A DNA stretch of 13,931 nt. Origin: an uncultured Eubacteriales bacterium (GTDB lineage: Bacteria; Bacillota; Clostridia; Oscillospirales; Oscillospiraceae). Both the position numbers and the translations under genes were made by a program. Positions 1-8,391 of the stretch are shown one piece after another. The stretch's first letter is position 1. Each line of letters opens with the position of its first letter. The stretch is from NCBI GenBank assembly GCA_900549495.1, contig UROL01000036.1, forward strand, positions 1 through 13,931. The letters are read 5' to 3'. Under the pieces are notes generated by a model. That model was given only the letters and a program-made list of their open reading frames with translations, did not search any database and was not told the origin of the DNA.

Positions 1-619
1 CCCCGGCCCCGGCCAGAAGCCACCGGCCCCGGGTACCCGCCACAAACATCATCACCACGCCCACCATGCCCATGAGCATAATGGCGCTCAGGTGCTTTTC
101 CAGTGCTAAGGGCACCAGAATGCCCAGCATGGCCATTCCAAAGCCCAGCACGCCCCAGCGGAAGTGCTCCACCCGCTGGCCGTAGTTTCGGGTCAAACGC
201 CCGAATATCAAAATCATGGTGAATTTGGCCAGCTCTGAGGGCTGGAACTGGATGCCCCCCAGCTGAATCCACCGTTTGGCACCGTTCACCGACTCCCCCA
301 CCACCAGCACACTGAGCAGCAGCACAATGCTGCCCAGGTACAGCGGCCAGGCCAGCCGATACCAAACCGCCGCCGGTACACGGCTAAACAGCGCCATGGC
401 CACCAGGCCAATCCCGGCGCACACAGCCTGTTTGCCCAGATACCGGGTCGTGCTCCGGTAGCCGGTATCGTAGGCGCTCTGGGCGAAGCTGGCGGAGTAG
501 AGCATGGTCAGCCCTACCGCAAGGGCCAGCAGCACCAGAATCAAAAAGGGATAGTCCACACTTCCTTCCGCCGAAAAACGGCGGCGGTTCTCTTTGGCAT
601 GCAGAATGCCTGCCGCCAT
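1..619 (-). CDS. ftsW: FtsW/SpoVE-family lipid II polymerase (SEDS), C-terminus cut by window edge
   Basis: SEDS-family membrane glycosyltransferase that polymerises lipid II at the division septum, or at the spore septum/cortex if it is the SpoVE paralogue. The 206 codons visible start at ATG 619, with GGAAGGGAG five bases upstream. A short basic N-terminus (about residues 1-20) is followed by several hydrophobic segments. The family signature NGAKRWIQLGG (112-122) leads into PSELAK (127-132). LEKHLSA (173-179) sits where other family members carry a conserved PDLGT-like stretch. The gene runs off the left edge, so the catalytic aspartate region in the second half is not visible. It is the last visible gene of the dcw operon, 24 nt after mraY, with no murD between them. 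The family is certain; FtsW versus SpoVE cannot be settled from this fragment. Confidence 0.93.
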   Translation of the reverse strand, partial: MAAGILHAKENRRRFSAEGSVDYPFLILVLLALAVGLTMLYSASFAQSAYDTGYRSTTRYLGKQAVCAGIGLVAMALFSRVPAAVWYRLAWPLYLGSIVLLLSVLVVGESVNGAKRWIQLGGIQFQPSELAKFTMILIFGRLTRNYGQRVEHFRWGVLGFGMAMLGILVPLALEKHLSAIMLMGMVGVVMMFVAGTRGRWLLAGAG

Positions 620-643
620 GCTAACTCCCTTCCAAAAAACGCA

Positions 644-1636
644 TCAATGAATCAAACCGGAAATACTATACCAGGCCAAAACGCACATCAGGGTGCTGAC
701 CATGGCGAAGCTGATTACAATTTTTTCTTCCTTCCAGCCACACATTTCAAAATGGTGGTGGATGGGGGACATCTTAAACAGGCGCTTGCCGTGGGTCAGC
801 TTGAAATAGCTCACCTGCAAAATCACGGAAAGAGTCTCGCAGATGTAGACAAAGCCCACCAGAATCAGCACCAGGGGAATATCCAGGGCGAAGGACATGG
901 CGCACACGACGCCCCCCATAAACAGAGAGCCGGTGTCCCCCATAAAGAGCTTGGCCGGATGCCAGTTCAGGCTGAGATAGGCCAGCAGGCCGCCCACCAT
1001 GGCCGCCGGCATCAGCGCCAGGTCGTACCGCTTCAGGGCCACACTGGCAGCGGTGAAGAAAATCATCACAGGAATGGTGACCGAGCTGCTCAGGCCATCG
1101 ATGCCGTCGGTAAGGTTTACGGCATTGTCGCAGCCCACCATAACAAACATGGCAAAGAGGATGTATACCGGCAGGGGCAGGTACAGCGTGACATTGGCAA
1201 AGGGAATATACAGGTCACAGGTCAGGCTGCCATTGCGGTAGAGCACGTATACAAAGACGGCGGAAACCGCCATTTGCAGCATGGCCTTCTGAATGGCCGT
1301 CAGGCCCAGGTCACGCTTGTACTTTACCTTGCAGAAATCGTCCAGAAAGCCCACGATGCCGAAGGAGAAAGCCAGCAGGAACACATAGAAGGGGGTGTAG
1401 TCCGTCATCCAGGGCAGATTGCCCAGCAGACAAAGCAGGCTGGAGAAGATGAACATCAGGCCGCCCATCAGCGGAGTACCTGCCTTGCTGTTATGCCAGG
1501 TGGGGCCGATGTTGCGGACGGACTGACCTGCTTTCAGCGCCCGCAGTACGGGCAGCAGGAAGTGAATAATGATTCCCGCCAGGATGCAAGATGCGGCGGC
1601 GGTAATCAGAATGCGAAGCATTGGATCCATTGCCAT
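644..1636 (-). CDS. mraY: Phospho-N-acetylmuramoyl-pentapeptide transferase (MraY)
   Basis: Integral membrane enzyme that transfers phospho-MurNAc-pentapeptide from UDP to undecaprenyl phosphate, giving lipid I. The 330-residue length is usual, with about ten hydrophobic segments. Key motifs are present: KAGTPLMGG (51-59), FLDD with the conserved Asp pair (D99, D100) followed by K103, NLTDGIDGL (174-182), GDTGS (233-237) and PIHHHFE (291-297), the last being the histidine loop typical of MraY. The start is ATG 1636, with GAGGG eight bases upstream inside the end of murF; a second in-frame ATG two codons later is less well placed. It lies 2 nt after the murF stop, which suggests translational coupling. 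It uses the product of the two Mur ligases encoded just before it. Confidence 0.97.
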   Translation of the reverse strand: MAMDPMLRILITAAASCILAGIIIHFLLPVLRALKAGQSVRNIGPTWHNSKAGTPLMGGLMFIFSSLLCLLGNLPWMTDYTPFYVFLLAFSFGIVGFLDDFCKVKYKRDLGLTAIQKAMLQMAVSAVFVYVLYRNGSLTCDLYIPFANVTLYLPLPVYILFAMFVMVGCDNAVNLTDGIDGLSSSVTIPVMIFFTAASVALKRYDLALMPAAMVGGLLAYLSLNWHPAKLFMGDTGSLFMGGVVCAMSFALDIPLVLILVGFVYICETLSVILQVSYFKLTHGKRLFKMSPIHHHFEMCGWKEEKIVISFAMVSTLMCVLAWYSISGLIH

Positions 1637-1638
1637 TG

Positions 1639-3006
1639 TTATTTTCCCTCTTTCTCATCTGCCAGGAAGGCGTCTATAATCTGCTCCATGTGCATGCCGT
1701 GGCTTCCCTTTACCAGAACCACGTCTCCGGGCAGCAGCATCCGCTTCAGTGCGGCAATAATTTTGTCCATTTCCGTAAAGCCCTGGGTATGGAATTTCTC
1801 CATGCCGCCGGTGATGCAGCCATTGACCACCCGCTCTGCGTTGGGGCCGAAGGCGAACACCAGGTCGCTTTTGGCTGCCGCCAGACGGCCCACCCGGTAG
1901 TGCTCCGCTGCGGTACAGGCTCCCAGCTCCAGCATGTCCCCCAGCACCGCCACCCGGCGGCCTGGCTTTTTGCCCAGAACCTTCAAGGCAGCCTCCATGG
2001 ACTCCGGGCCGGCATTGTAGCAATCCTTGATAAAGGTGATGCCGCCGATTTCCAGAACCTCCTGACGGCCGGACATATTCCGGAAGCAGTCCAGCCCGGT
2101 GCGGATGTTGGCCGGGGTCACCCCCATGGCCAGGCCCACCGTAACAGCGGCCAGGGCATCCGGCACATAGTGGCTCCCCTCCACATGCAGACGAACCGGG
2201 AAGGAATCGCCGCCGTCATCGTGGGCGGTGAAGCGCAGGGTGTCGTCCTGCTGGATATCCGTGGCATAGACGTTCAGGCTGTCGTCGGTGCCAAAATAGA
2301 GGATGGGCTGCTCCGGCTGCTCTTCCAGGCTACGCAGCAAGGCATCGTCGCCATTGAGCACCAGCCGGGCATCCGGGGCCATTCCCTCCAGAATTTCCAT
2401 CTTGGCTCTGCGGATCCCCTCCTGAGAGCCCAAATGCTCCATATGCATGGTTCCAATATTCAAAATCACCGCCAAATCCGGCCGGGCGATTCTGGAGAGG
2501 TAGGCCATCTCCCGGAAATGGTTCATGCCCATTTCTACCACGGCCACCTGGGTATCCTCCGGCATTCCCAGAATTGCCATGGGCATACCAATGTCGTTAT
2601 TGTGATTGGCCGGGGTCTTGGCCGTGCGGAAGGTGGTCTCCATCACCTGGGCAACCATTTCCTTTGTGGTGCTTTTGCCCACTGAGCCGGTGATACCCAC
2701 CACCTGCATACCGATACGCATCCGCTCACGCCGGGCAATCTCCCCCAGGGCCAGGCGGGTATTGGACACATAGATAGCAGGGTAGTCCCCCACCATCCGG
2801 GTGCACAGCACCGCAGCGGCACCGTTGGACATGGCATTGTGAATGAACTCATGGCCGTCTCTGACCCCCTGAAGGGCAACGAACAGCTGCCCCGGCTGGA
2901 GCCTCCGGGTATCGTTGGTGGCACCCAGGAATTCCACGTCGGCGTATTTCTCTTCCACTGTGCCACCGCACCAGGCAGCGGCCTGGCGGAGTGTAATCTT
3001 CCCCAT
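1639..3006 (-). CDS. murF: UDP-MurNAc-tripeptide:D-alanyl-D-alanine ligase (MurF)
   Basis: Cytoplasmic ATP-dependent ligase adding D-Ala-D-Ala to UDP-MurNAc-tripeptide, the last soluble step of the precursor pathway. It has 455 residues, normal for MurF. The three Mur-ligase domains can be followed: an N-terminal UDP-binding domain (about 1-98), a central ATPase domain with P-loop GITGSVGKST (104-113) and NHNNDIGMP (134-142), and a C-terminal domain with DCYNAGPESM (328-337), GDMLELG (356-362) and KGSHGMHME (433-441). Start ATG 3006 is one base after the murE stop, with GAGG seven bases upstream in murE, so coupling is likely. Its place directly after murE matches the Escherichia coli order; in Bacillus subtilis murF is elsewhere. 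Confidence 0.96.
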   Translation of the reverse strand: MGKITLRQAAAWCGGTVEEKYADVEFLGATNDTRRLQPGQLFVALQGVRDGHEFIHNAMSNGAAAVLCTRMVGDYPAIYVSNTRLALGEIARRERMRIGMQVVGITGSVGKSTTKEMVAQVMETTFRTAKTPANHNNDIGMPMAILGMPEDTQVAVVEMGMNHFREMAYLSRIARPDLAVILNIGTMHMEHLGSQEGIRRAKMEILEGMAPDARLVLNGDDALLRSLEEQPEQPILYFGTDDSLNVYATDIQQDDTLRFTAHDDGGDSFPVRLHVEGSHYVPDALAAVTVGLAMGVTPANIRTGLDCFRNMSGRQEVLEIGGITFIKDCYNAGPESMEAALKVLGKKPGRRVAVLGDMLELGACTAAEHYRVGRLAAAKSDLVFAFGPNAERVVNGCITGGMEKFHTQGFTEMDKIIAALKRMLLPGDVVLVKGSHGMHMEQIIDAFLADEKEGK

Positions 3007-3007
3007 T

Positions 3008-4459
3008 TTATTTCCTCAATTCTGCCAGGTGGGCTGCAACCTCTTCCCGCTCGTCCAGGTGGTGCTTTACGCCCTGGATTTCCTGGTAGGTTTCATGGCC
3101 CTTTCCTGCCAGTACAATTATATCATCTTTTTTCGCAATGTCCATAGCATATCTGATGGCCCTGCGCCGATCCTCTATCACAGTATACTCGCCCATATCC
3201 GGGGTTATCCCCTGCAGGATGTCCCGGATGATGGCCATGGGCTCCTCTGTCCGGGGGTTGTCCGACGTAATAATGGCGAAATCTGCGGATTCTACCCCAA
3301 TTCTGCCCATAATGGGCCGCTTGATGGGATCCCGGTCACCGCCGCAGCCGAACACGGAAATCAGCCTGCCCTTGCAGAAATCCCGCACCGATTTGAGAAC
3401 TTTTTCCAGCCCATCCGGTGAATGGGCGTAGTCAATCAGCACGCAGTAGGGCATACCGGGGGTGGGAACCACCTCAATTCTGCCCTTGACACCGCAGGCC
3501 TCCTTCAAGGCCCCGGCGGCATCCTCCAGAGCAATGCCCAGGCTTTTTGCAATGCCCAGCACCGTCAGGGTATTGTACACCGTAAAGCGGCCGGGGATGG
3601 GCACATACACCTGCACCCTTTCTTCCCCGCTTACCGCCGCAAAGCGGATATGGTCGGAGCTGAGCTCCACATCCCGGGCATACAGCCCCGCCTCCCCATG
3701 GGCAGAGGTGGTGAGCACCGGGCACTGGGCGGCGGCCAAAATCCGGGGGGCATAGGGGTCGTCCTGATTGACAACGGCCCTGGTGCACCGACGGAACAGC
3801 TCTGCCTTGGCATCGCAGTATGCGTCCATGGTTTTGTGGAAGTCCAAATGGTCCTCGGTCAGATTGGTAAAGGCCGCCACATCATAGTGAATGCCGCCAA
3901 TGCGTTCCAGGGAAATGGCATGGCTGGATACCTCCATCACCACATGGGTGCACCCGGCGTCATACATCCGGGCAAACAGAGCCTGCAATTCAAAGCTCTC
4001 CGGGGTGGTGCGCTCGGTGGGAATAACCTGGTCACCGATGTAATTTTCCATGGTGCCAATCAGCCCCACCTTAGCCCCCAAGCACTTTTCCAAAACCTGC
4101 TTCAGCAGCAGGGTGCTGGAGGTCTTGCCATTGGTACCGGTAATTCCAATCATGGTCATCTTCCGGGCGGGGCGGCCATAATAATTTCCGGAAATCAGGG
4201 CCAGCGCCAGCCGATCCGATTCCACCAGGACATAGGGGATATCCTCCTCCGGCTTTTTCGCTGTGACCACCGCAACAGCACCCTTGGCCATGGCAGAGGG
4301 AATAAACCGGTTGCCATCGGAGGCAAAGCCGGAGACCGCCACAAACAGGCTGCCGGGCTCTGCCCTGCGGGAATCGCAGCACAGGCCGGAAATTTCCATT
4401 TCCGGGTCTGCATGCTGCTGCAAAACGGGAACATCTGCCAACAATTCTTTTAATTTCAT
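3008..4459 (-). CDS. murE: UDP-MurNAc-L-Ala-D-Glu:meso-diaminopimelate ligase (MurE)
   Basis: Cytoplasmic ATP-dependent ligase that adds the third residue of the stem peptide. It has 483 residues, in family range. P-loop GITGTNGKTSS spans 105-115 (K112). SSHAISLERI (178-187) and the NLTEDHLDFH stretch (199-208) are conserved, K218 in DAKAELF matches the carbamylated lysine, and GKGHE is at 452-456. The specificity motif reads DNPRTEEP (400-407); DNPR is the form known from meso-diaminopimelate-adding enzymes, so a meso-DAP wall is predicted. Start ATG 4459 follows AGGAGG seven bases upstream. It sits 96 nt after the PBP stop, the longest gap in the operon, and that gap holds a strong hairpin. 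murF follows one base after its stop. Confidence 0.97.
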   Translation of the reverse strand: MKLKELLADVPVLQQHADPEMEISGLCCDSRRAEPGSLFVAVSGFASDGNRFIPSAMAKGAVAVVTAKKPEEDIPYVLVESDRLALALISGNYYGRPARKMTMIGITGTNGKTSSTLLLKQVLEKCLGAKVGLIGTMENYIGDQVIPTERTTPESFELQALFARMYDAGCTHVVMEVSSHAISLERIGGIHYDVAAFTNLTEDHLDFHKTMDAYCDAKAELFRRCTRAVVNQDDPYAPRILAAAQCPVLTTSAHGEAGLYARDVELSSDHIRFAAVSGEERVQVYVPIPGRFTVYNTLTVLGIAKSLGIALEDAAGALKEACGVKGRIEVVPTPGMPYCVLIDYAHSPDGLEKVLKSVRDFCKGRLISVFGCGGDRDPIKRPIMGRIGVESADFAIITSDNPRTEEPMAIIRDILQGITPDMGEYTVIEDRRRAIRYAMDIAKKDDIIVLAGKGHETYQEIQGVKHHLDEREEVAAHLAELRK

Positions 4460-4499
4460 CTTCTGTCCTCCTGAATCCGCACTTGGGCGTATCTATAAT

Positions 4500-4522
4500 G
4501 CCCGGCGGCAAAAACGCCGGGC
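4500..4522 (-). other. GC-rich hairpin in the PBP-murE gap
   Basis: A perfect 8-bp inverted repeat, GCCCGGCG and CGCCGGGC, encloses a 7-nt loop. In the transcript (minus strand) the loop reads TTTTTGC. The bases after the stem are ATTATAG, with no U-tract, so this is not a standard intrinsic terminator. It lies between the stop of the PBP gene and the Shine-Dalgarno of murE. A role in mRNA processing or stability, or partial attenuation, is inference. Confidence 0.6.
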
Positions 4523-4555
4523 CGTGAAATGGGCCGGTTGGTATGCTGCGGAGCC

Positions 4556-6835
4556 TTAATCCCGCAAGGCCCCATCTGCAAACTGCACCGTGACGGTGCT
4601 GCCTACGGCAAGCTCAGTACCGGGGGCCTCCCCCTGGCTGCATGCCGTCACCCGGGGCACAATGTCCAGGCAGCCAATTGGCCGGATAAATAGCCCCAGC
4701 CGCCCTGCCGTATCGTTGGCCTGCTGCCGGTTCATCCCCCGAAAGTCCGGCACCTGCACCCGCTGCCGGGGTGTGGGCTGTCCCAGGTAGAGCAGCACCT
4801 CGCTGCCGGGAAGCAGCATCTGCCCCGCTGCCGGAAGCTGTCCTGTAACGGTGTCCTCCTGACCCAGGGTGGTGATGGTCACATGGCAATCCTTCAAAGC
4901 TGCCTTTGCCTCCTTTACCGTCTTCCCTGTCAAATCCACCAGAGGAAACGGCTCACCCTCCTGCTGCCGGGGTACGCCCAGGTAGGGAAGGATGTCCGCC
5001 AGAATGGCCCCCACTGTTGGGGCTGCCATAACGCCACCGGATATATAGATGCCGGTGGAGCGGGATGGGGTGTCCAGCGCTGCCAATACAATATACTCCG
5101 GATCCTCCATAGGCGCAATCCCAACAAATGAGACGATTTTATCCTGGACTCGCTGGCCATTTTCGTCGAAAACATCAATTTTCTCGCTGGTACCGGTTTT
5201 TCCGCCAACAGAAAAGCCGGCCACTGCCGCATTTTTTGCCGTCCCCTCCGTGACCACGGAGCGAATCAGCTCCCGCATGGTGGCGGAGGTCTCCGGGGAA
5301 ATGGTGCTTCGAACCACCGTCGGCTCCTGCCGAAGCAGGGTCACGCCGTTGGCATCCACCACCTGGGACACCAGATAGGGCTCCATCAGGTTTCCGCCGT
5401 TTACCACCGAGGAAATGGCCCGCACCAGCTGCAGCGGTGTAATTTTGAAGGTCTGTCCAAAGGAGCCGGAGGTCAGGGAGGCCGTACCCCATTTGTCCGT
5501 ATCGGTAATCAGCTTTTTGTCAAAGAAGACGCCCTTGCTCTCGCCGGACAGGTCGATGCCGGTTTTTTCCAGGATGCCAAAGCGGGTGATGTAGTCGTAA
5601 AACCGCTCACCCCCCAGCTTCAGGGCGATGTGAGCAAAGGCGATGTTGCAGGAATTTTGCAGTGCCTGGGGGGTCTTCTCCGCCCCATGACCGGCGGAGC
5701 GCCAGCAGTGCAGCAGCTGGGACCGGCCGGGAATCTGCTCTGCCCCCCGGCAATAAAAGGGGGTTTCCAGGGTAATGGCCCCGCAATCCAGGGCCGCCGC
5801 CATGGTCAGCACCTTAAAGGTGGAGCCAGGCTCATAGCCGTCGGACAGCACCCGGTTGCGCCACTGTTTCCAGCGGGCATCGGCCAGGGCCTTGGAATAG
5901 GTAGCCGCATCCGTCCCCTGGGCAAGCATCTGCTGCAAGCCTGCCAGAGTGCGATCATCGGCAATTTCCAGATAGTGATTGGGGTCGTAACTGCCCAGAG
6001 TGGCCATGGCAAGAATTTCTCCGGTTTTGCAATTCATTACCAAGCCGAAAGCACCATTTTGTACATCATAGCGGGCCACGGCAGCCGCCAGCTGTTTTTC
6101 CAGGATTTCCTGGACGGTGCTGTCCAGGGTCAGTATCACATCCGCCCCCTGCTTGGCAGCCTGAAAGCCCTCATAGGAAAAGGGAATGTCCATTTCGTTA
6201 TTTCCCTTGGTGGTAATCACCCGCCCGGCAGAGCCTGACAGGTAGCGGTTGTAAGCGGCCTCCACCCCCTCGGTGCCGTCATTGGAGGCATTGGTAAAGC
6301 CCAGCACCTGAGCCGCCAGGGTTCCGTTGGGATACACCCGCACAGAGGTGGGCTCCAAATGGATACCGGAAAGCCGGTGCTCCCGGATATAGGTGCGAAT
6401 CTGTGCCGCTTTTTCTTCTGAAATGTTGCTGCCCACCTGCTTGTACCGCTTTTTCAGGTCCTGAGCCTGGGCCTCAATCCACGGGGCATCCTTGTCCAGC
6501 ACCTGGGCCAGGAATTCTGCCACAGCCGGAATCTCCGCCCGAGACTGCTTCAGCTCATGGGGGTTCAGGTAGACATTCTCCCGATTCTCTGAGACGGCCA
6601 AGACATTCAGATTGCAATCATAAATGGTTCCTCGTCCGGCGGTAACGGCGGTGGAGCGGGTCTGATTCCGCAGCGCCAAATCGGAATACATCCCATAGTC
6701 CCTTACCATCAGGGTATACAATCTGCCAAACACAGGAAGGAAGGCCGCCACCCCCAGGAAGGCCGCCGCAAGCATCACCCGCCGGTGCTGTCCGCTGTCC
6801 ATTCGAAGACGTCCGAATTTTGCTTCCTTCCCCAT
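4556..6835 (-). CDS. ftsI: Class B penicillin-binding protein with two PASTA domains (PBP2B/FtsI/SpoVD type)
   Basis: Septal peptidoglycan transpeptidase anchored in the membrane and acting outside the cell, normally as partner of an FtsW/SpoVE polymerase. It has 759 residues. A basic cytoplasmic N-terminus is followed by one membrane segment (about 20-44), then the dimerisation domain beginning at AGRGTIYD (66-73). The transpeptidase domain has all three catalytic motifs: STFK (338-341, nucleophile S338), SCN (395-397) and KTG (546-548). Two PASTA repeats follow (about 629-685 and 692-754). Bacillus SpoVD is shorter with one PASTA; Bacillus PBP2B has two and is nearer this length. Only one class B PBP gene is present here, whereas Bacillus has pbpB and spoVD in tandem. 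I therefore leave open whether it serves division, sporulation or both. A GGAGGG lies about eleven bases before ATG 6835. Hairpins flank the gene on both sides. Confidence 0.93.
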   Translation of the reverse strand: MGKEAKFGRLRMDSGQHRRVMLAAAFLGVAAFLPVFGRLYTLMVRDYGMYSDLALRNQTRSTAVTAGRGTIYDCNLNVLAVSENRENVYLNPHELKQSRAEIPAVAEFLAQVLDKDAPWIEAQAQDLKKRYKQVGSNISEEKAAQIRTYIREHRLSGIHLEPTSVRVYPNGTLAAQVLGFTNASNDGTEGVEAAYNRYLSGSAGRVITTKGNNEMDIPFSYEGFQAAKQGADVILTLDSTVQEILEKQLAAAVARYDVQNGAFGLVMNCKTGEILAMATLGSYDPNHYLEIADDRTLAGLQQMLAQGTDAATYSKALADARWKQWRNRVLSDGYEPGSTFKVLTMAAALDCGAITLETPFYCRGAEQIPGRSQLLHCWRSAGHGAEKTPQALQNSCNIAFAHIALKLGGERFYDYITRFGILEKTGIDLSGESKGVFFDKKLITDTDKWGTASLTSGSFGQTFKITPLQLVRAISSVVNGGNLMEPYLVSQVVDANGVTLLRQEPTVVRSTISPETSATMRELIRSVVTEGTAKNAAVAGFSVGGKTGTSEKIDVFDENGQRVQDKIVSFVGIAPMEDPEYIVLAALDTPSRSTGIYISGGVMAAPTVGAILADILPYLGVPRQQEGEPFPLVDLTGKTVKEAKAALKDCHVTITTLGQEDTVTGQLPAAGQMLLPGSEVLLYLGQPTPRQRVQVPDFRGMNRQQANDTAGRLGLFIRPIGCLDIVPRVTACSQGEAPGTELAVGSTVTVQFADGALRD

Positions 6836-6864
6836 GGCCCACCGTTCCCTCCGAATAAGTCAGG

Positions 6865-6897
6865 AATGGGCAGCAAGGGAATCCCTCGCCGCCCATT
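6865..6897 (-). other. Nested hairpin in the ftsL-PBP gap
   Basis: The outer arms AATGGGC (6865-6871) and GCCCATT (6891-6897) pair perfectly. Inside, AGGGA (6876-6880) pairs with TCCCT (6882-6886) around a single A, with a 4+4 nt internal loop between the two stems. It lies in the 79-nt gap between the FtsL-like stop and the PBP start. No U-tract follows on the minus strand, so it is not a normal terminator. Its function is unknown; it may be an RNA processing signal or a protein-binding dyad. Confidence 0.5.
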
Positions 6898-6914
6898 GCA
6901 GCTGCTATTCTATT

Positions 6915-7442
6915 TTATGAGACGGCCTCGGGTTTATTCCAGGGGGCAATGACGTAGTCCTCTGAATCCGAGAACAGCCAGGAGAGGAACCACTTAAAGT
7001 CATCCCAGGCGGTTCTTTCCTTGGGGTGCTGAGGTACGGAGAGGAAGACGGTGAAGCCGTCCACCTGGCTGCTGTCCACCATGCCCATTTTATCCGCCTG
7101 GGTACGAACTTCCTCTGCGTCGTAGCCGGTGTGGTATGTATGGGCCAGCAGGGCGTTTTCCCGCCGCAGCTCCGACAGCTGCTCCTTCATCCGGTCATAT
7201 TCCGTCCGGGTGGCACGCAAATCCAGCGCCCCCACAACCAGCAGGCACAGCATCACCACCGCTGCCACCACGCCGCACAGGGCCACAGGGTCGATGTATA
7301 TTTTCTGGATGCCCTCGGTGAGGCTCCGGTGGTGTTTCTTCTTAGCGGGGCTCTTGGGGGGCTGCTTCGGTGCGGCGCTGGGTGCCTCGCTGCCGAACAC
7401 ATAGAATCGGCTCACATATTGGATTTCCGTTTTCTGTCCCAT
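6915..7442 (-). CDS. ftsL: FtsL-like bitopic cell division protein
   Basis: Probable small divisome scaffold that holds the septal synthase complex together with DivIC/FtsB. It has 175 residues, long for the family. A basic, Pro/Lys-rich cytoplasmic tail (about 20-40, including AKKKHHR) is followed by one membrane helix (about 52-73) and a charged coiled-coil stretch (about 76-100, including RMKEQLSELRREN). The end of the usual FtsL ectodomain is recognisable as ADKMGMVDSSQ (116-126), where the conserved M/LGM turn is expected. A tryptophan-rich tail (141-175) is extra. FtsL sequences are poorly conserved, so the call rests on topology and the slot between rsmH and a class B PBP, which is the standard dcw position. 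It starts 13 nt after rsmH, with AGGA overlapping that stop region. Confidence 0.8.
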   Translation of the reverse strand: MGQKTEIQYVSRFYVFGSEAPSAAPKQPPKSPAKKKHHRSLTEGIQKIYIDPVALCGVVAAVVMLCLLVVGALDLRATRTEYDRMKEQLSELRRENALLAHTYHTGYDAEEVRTQADKMGMVDSSQVDGFTVFLSVPQHPKERTAWDDFKWFLSWLFSDSEDYVIAPWNKPEAVS

Positions 7443-7455
7443 GGCTCTTCATCCT

Positions 7456-8391
7456 TCACAGCTTTTCGCAAATTCGCAGTTTGGCGCTTCTGGCTCTGGG
7501 GTTAGATTCCAGCTCTTCCTCCCCGGAGACGATGGGCTTACGGGTGACAATCTTCACCTTGGGCTTCTTACCGCAGACGCAAACCGGGAAATTGGGGGGG
7601 CAGGTACAGCCCTTGGCTGCCGCCGCCATAGCATTCTTCACAATCCGATCCTCCAGAGAATGGAAGGTGATAACCGCCAGCCGCCCGCCGGGGTTCAGGC
7701 AGGGGATGGCCCCCTCCATCACCTGGGAGACGGCCCCCAGCTCATCATTCACCGCAATGCGGATGGCCTGGAAGCTCCGCTTGGCCGGATGCTGCTTCTC
7801 CCGCAGGGCCGCCGGGGGCATGGCGGAACGAATCACGTCCACCAGCTCCAGGGTGGTCTCGATAGGTCTTTGCTCCCGCCGCTTGCAGATGGCGGAGGCA
7901 ATCTGAGGGGCATAGCGCTCCTCGCCGTAGTCATATAAAATCCGTTTTAATTCCTCGTAGGGCCAGGTGTTCACCACCGTGGCGGCATTCAGGGAATCGG
8001 TGTGGTCCATACGCATATCCAGGGGGGCATCTGCCATATAGGAGAAGCCCCGGCTTCCATCGTCCAGTTGGGGGGAGGATACCCCCAAATCCAGCAGGAT
8101 ACCATCCACCCCGGCAATGCCCAGATCACGCAAAACAGAGGGAATCTGGCAAAAATTCGAGTGCACCAGGGTCACCCGGTCTTTGTATGGCTCTAAGCGG
8201 CGGGATGCTGCGCTGAGGGCCACCTCGTCCCGGTCAATGCCAATCAGCCTGCCAGTGGTGAGCTGAGCCGCAATCCGGCTGGAATGGCCTGCACCGCCCA
8301 GGGTGCCGTCCACATAGATGCCATCAGGCTTGATAGCAAGGCCCTGAATGCACTCCTCTAACAGGACAGAAACATGGTGGAACTCACTCAT
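7456..8391 (-). CDS. rsmH: 16S rRNA (cytosine1402-N4)-methyltransferase (RsmH/MraW)
   Basis: SAM-dependent enzyme that methylates N4 of C1402 in 16S rRNA at the ribosomal P site. It has 311 residues, standard length. The SAM-binding motif VDGTLGGAGHS (27-37) is followed by DLGVSSPQLD (101-110), GFSY (115-118), EERYA (157-161), HPAKRSFQAIRIAVNDEL (201-218) and FHSLEDRIVK (243-252). The cysteine-rich stretch near the C-terminus (262-273) is normal for the family. The start codon overlaps the mraZ stop as ATGA, the usual coupled arrangement of these two genes. RsmI, which methylates the ribose of the same nucleotide, is encoded in another operon in this window. Confidence 0.97.
   Translation of the reverse strand: MSEFHHVSVLLEECIQGLAIKPDGIYVDGTLGGAGHSSRIAAQLTTGRLIGIDRDEVALSAASRRLEPYKDRVTLVHSNFCQIPSVLRDLGIAGVDGILLDLGVSSPQLDDGSRGFSYMADAPLDMRMDHTDSLNAATVVNTWPYEELKRILYDYGEERYAPQIASAICKRREQRPIETTLELVDVIRSAMPPAALREKQHPAKRSFQAIRIAVNDELGAVSQVMEGAIPCLNPGGRLAVITFHSLEDRIVKNAMAAAAKGCTCPPNFPVCVCGKKPKVKIVTRKPIVSGEEELESNPRARSAKLRICEKL

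Noticed and set aside
599..1900. A 433-codon open frame on the plus strand across mraY and the end of murF.
   Set aside because: It is antisense to two conserved genes, rich in His and Gln, has no recognisable motif, and is explained by codon bias on the other strand.
4494..4499. Perfect TATAAT on the plus strand in the PBP-murE gap.
   Set aside because: No -35 at a suitable distance and no plus-strand gene for it to serve.
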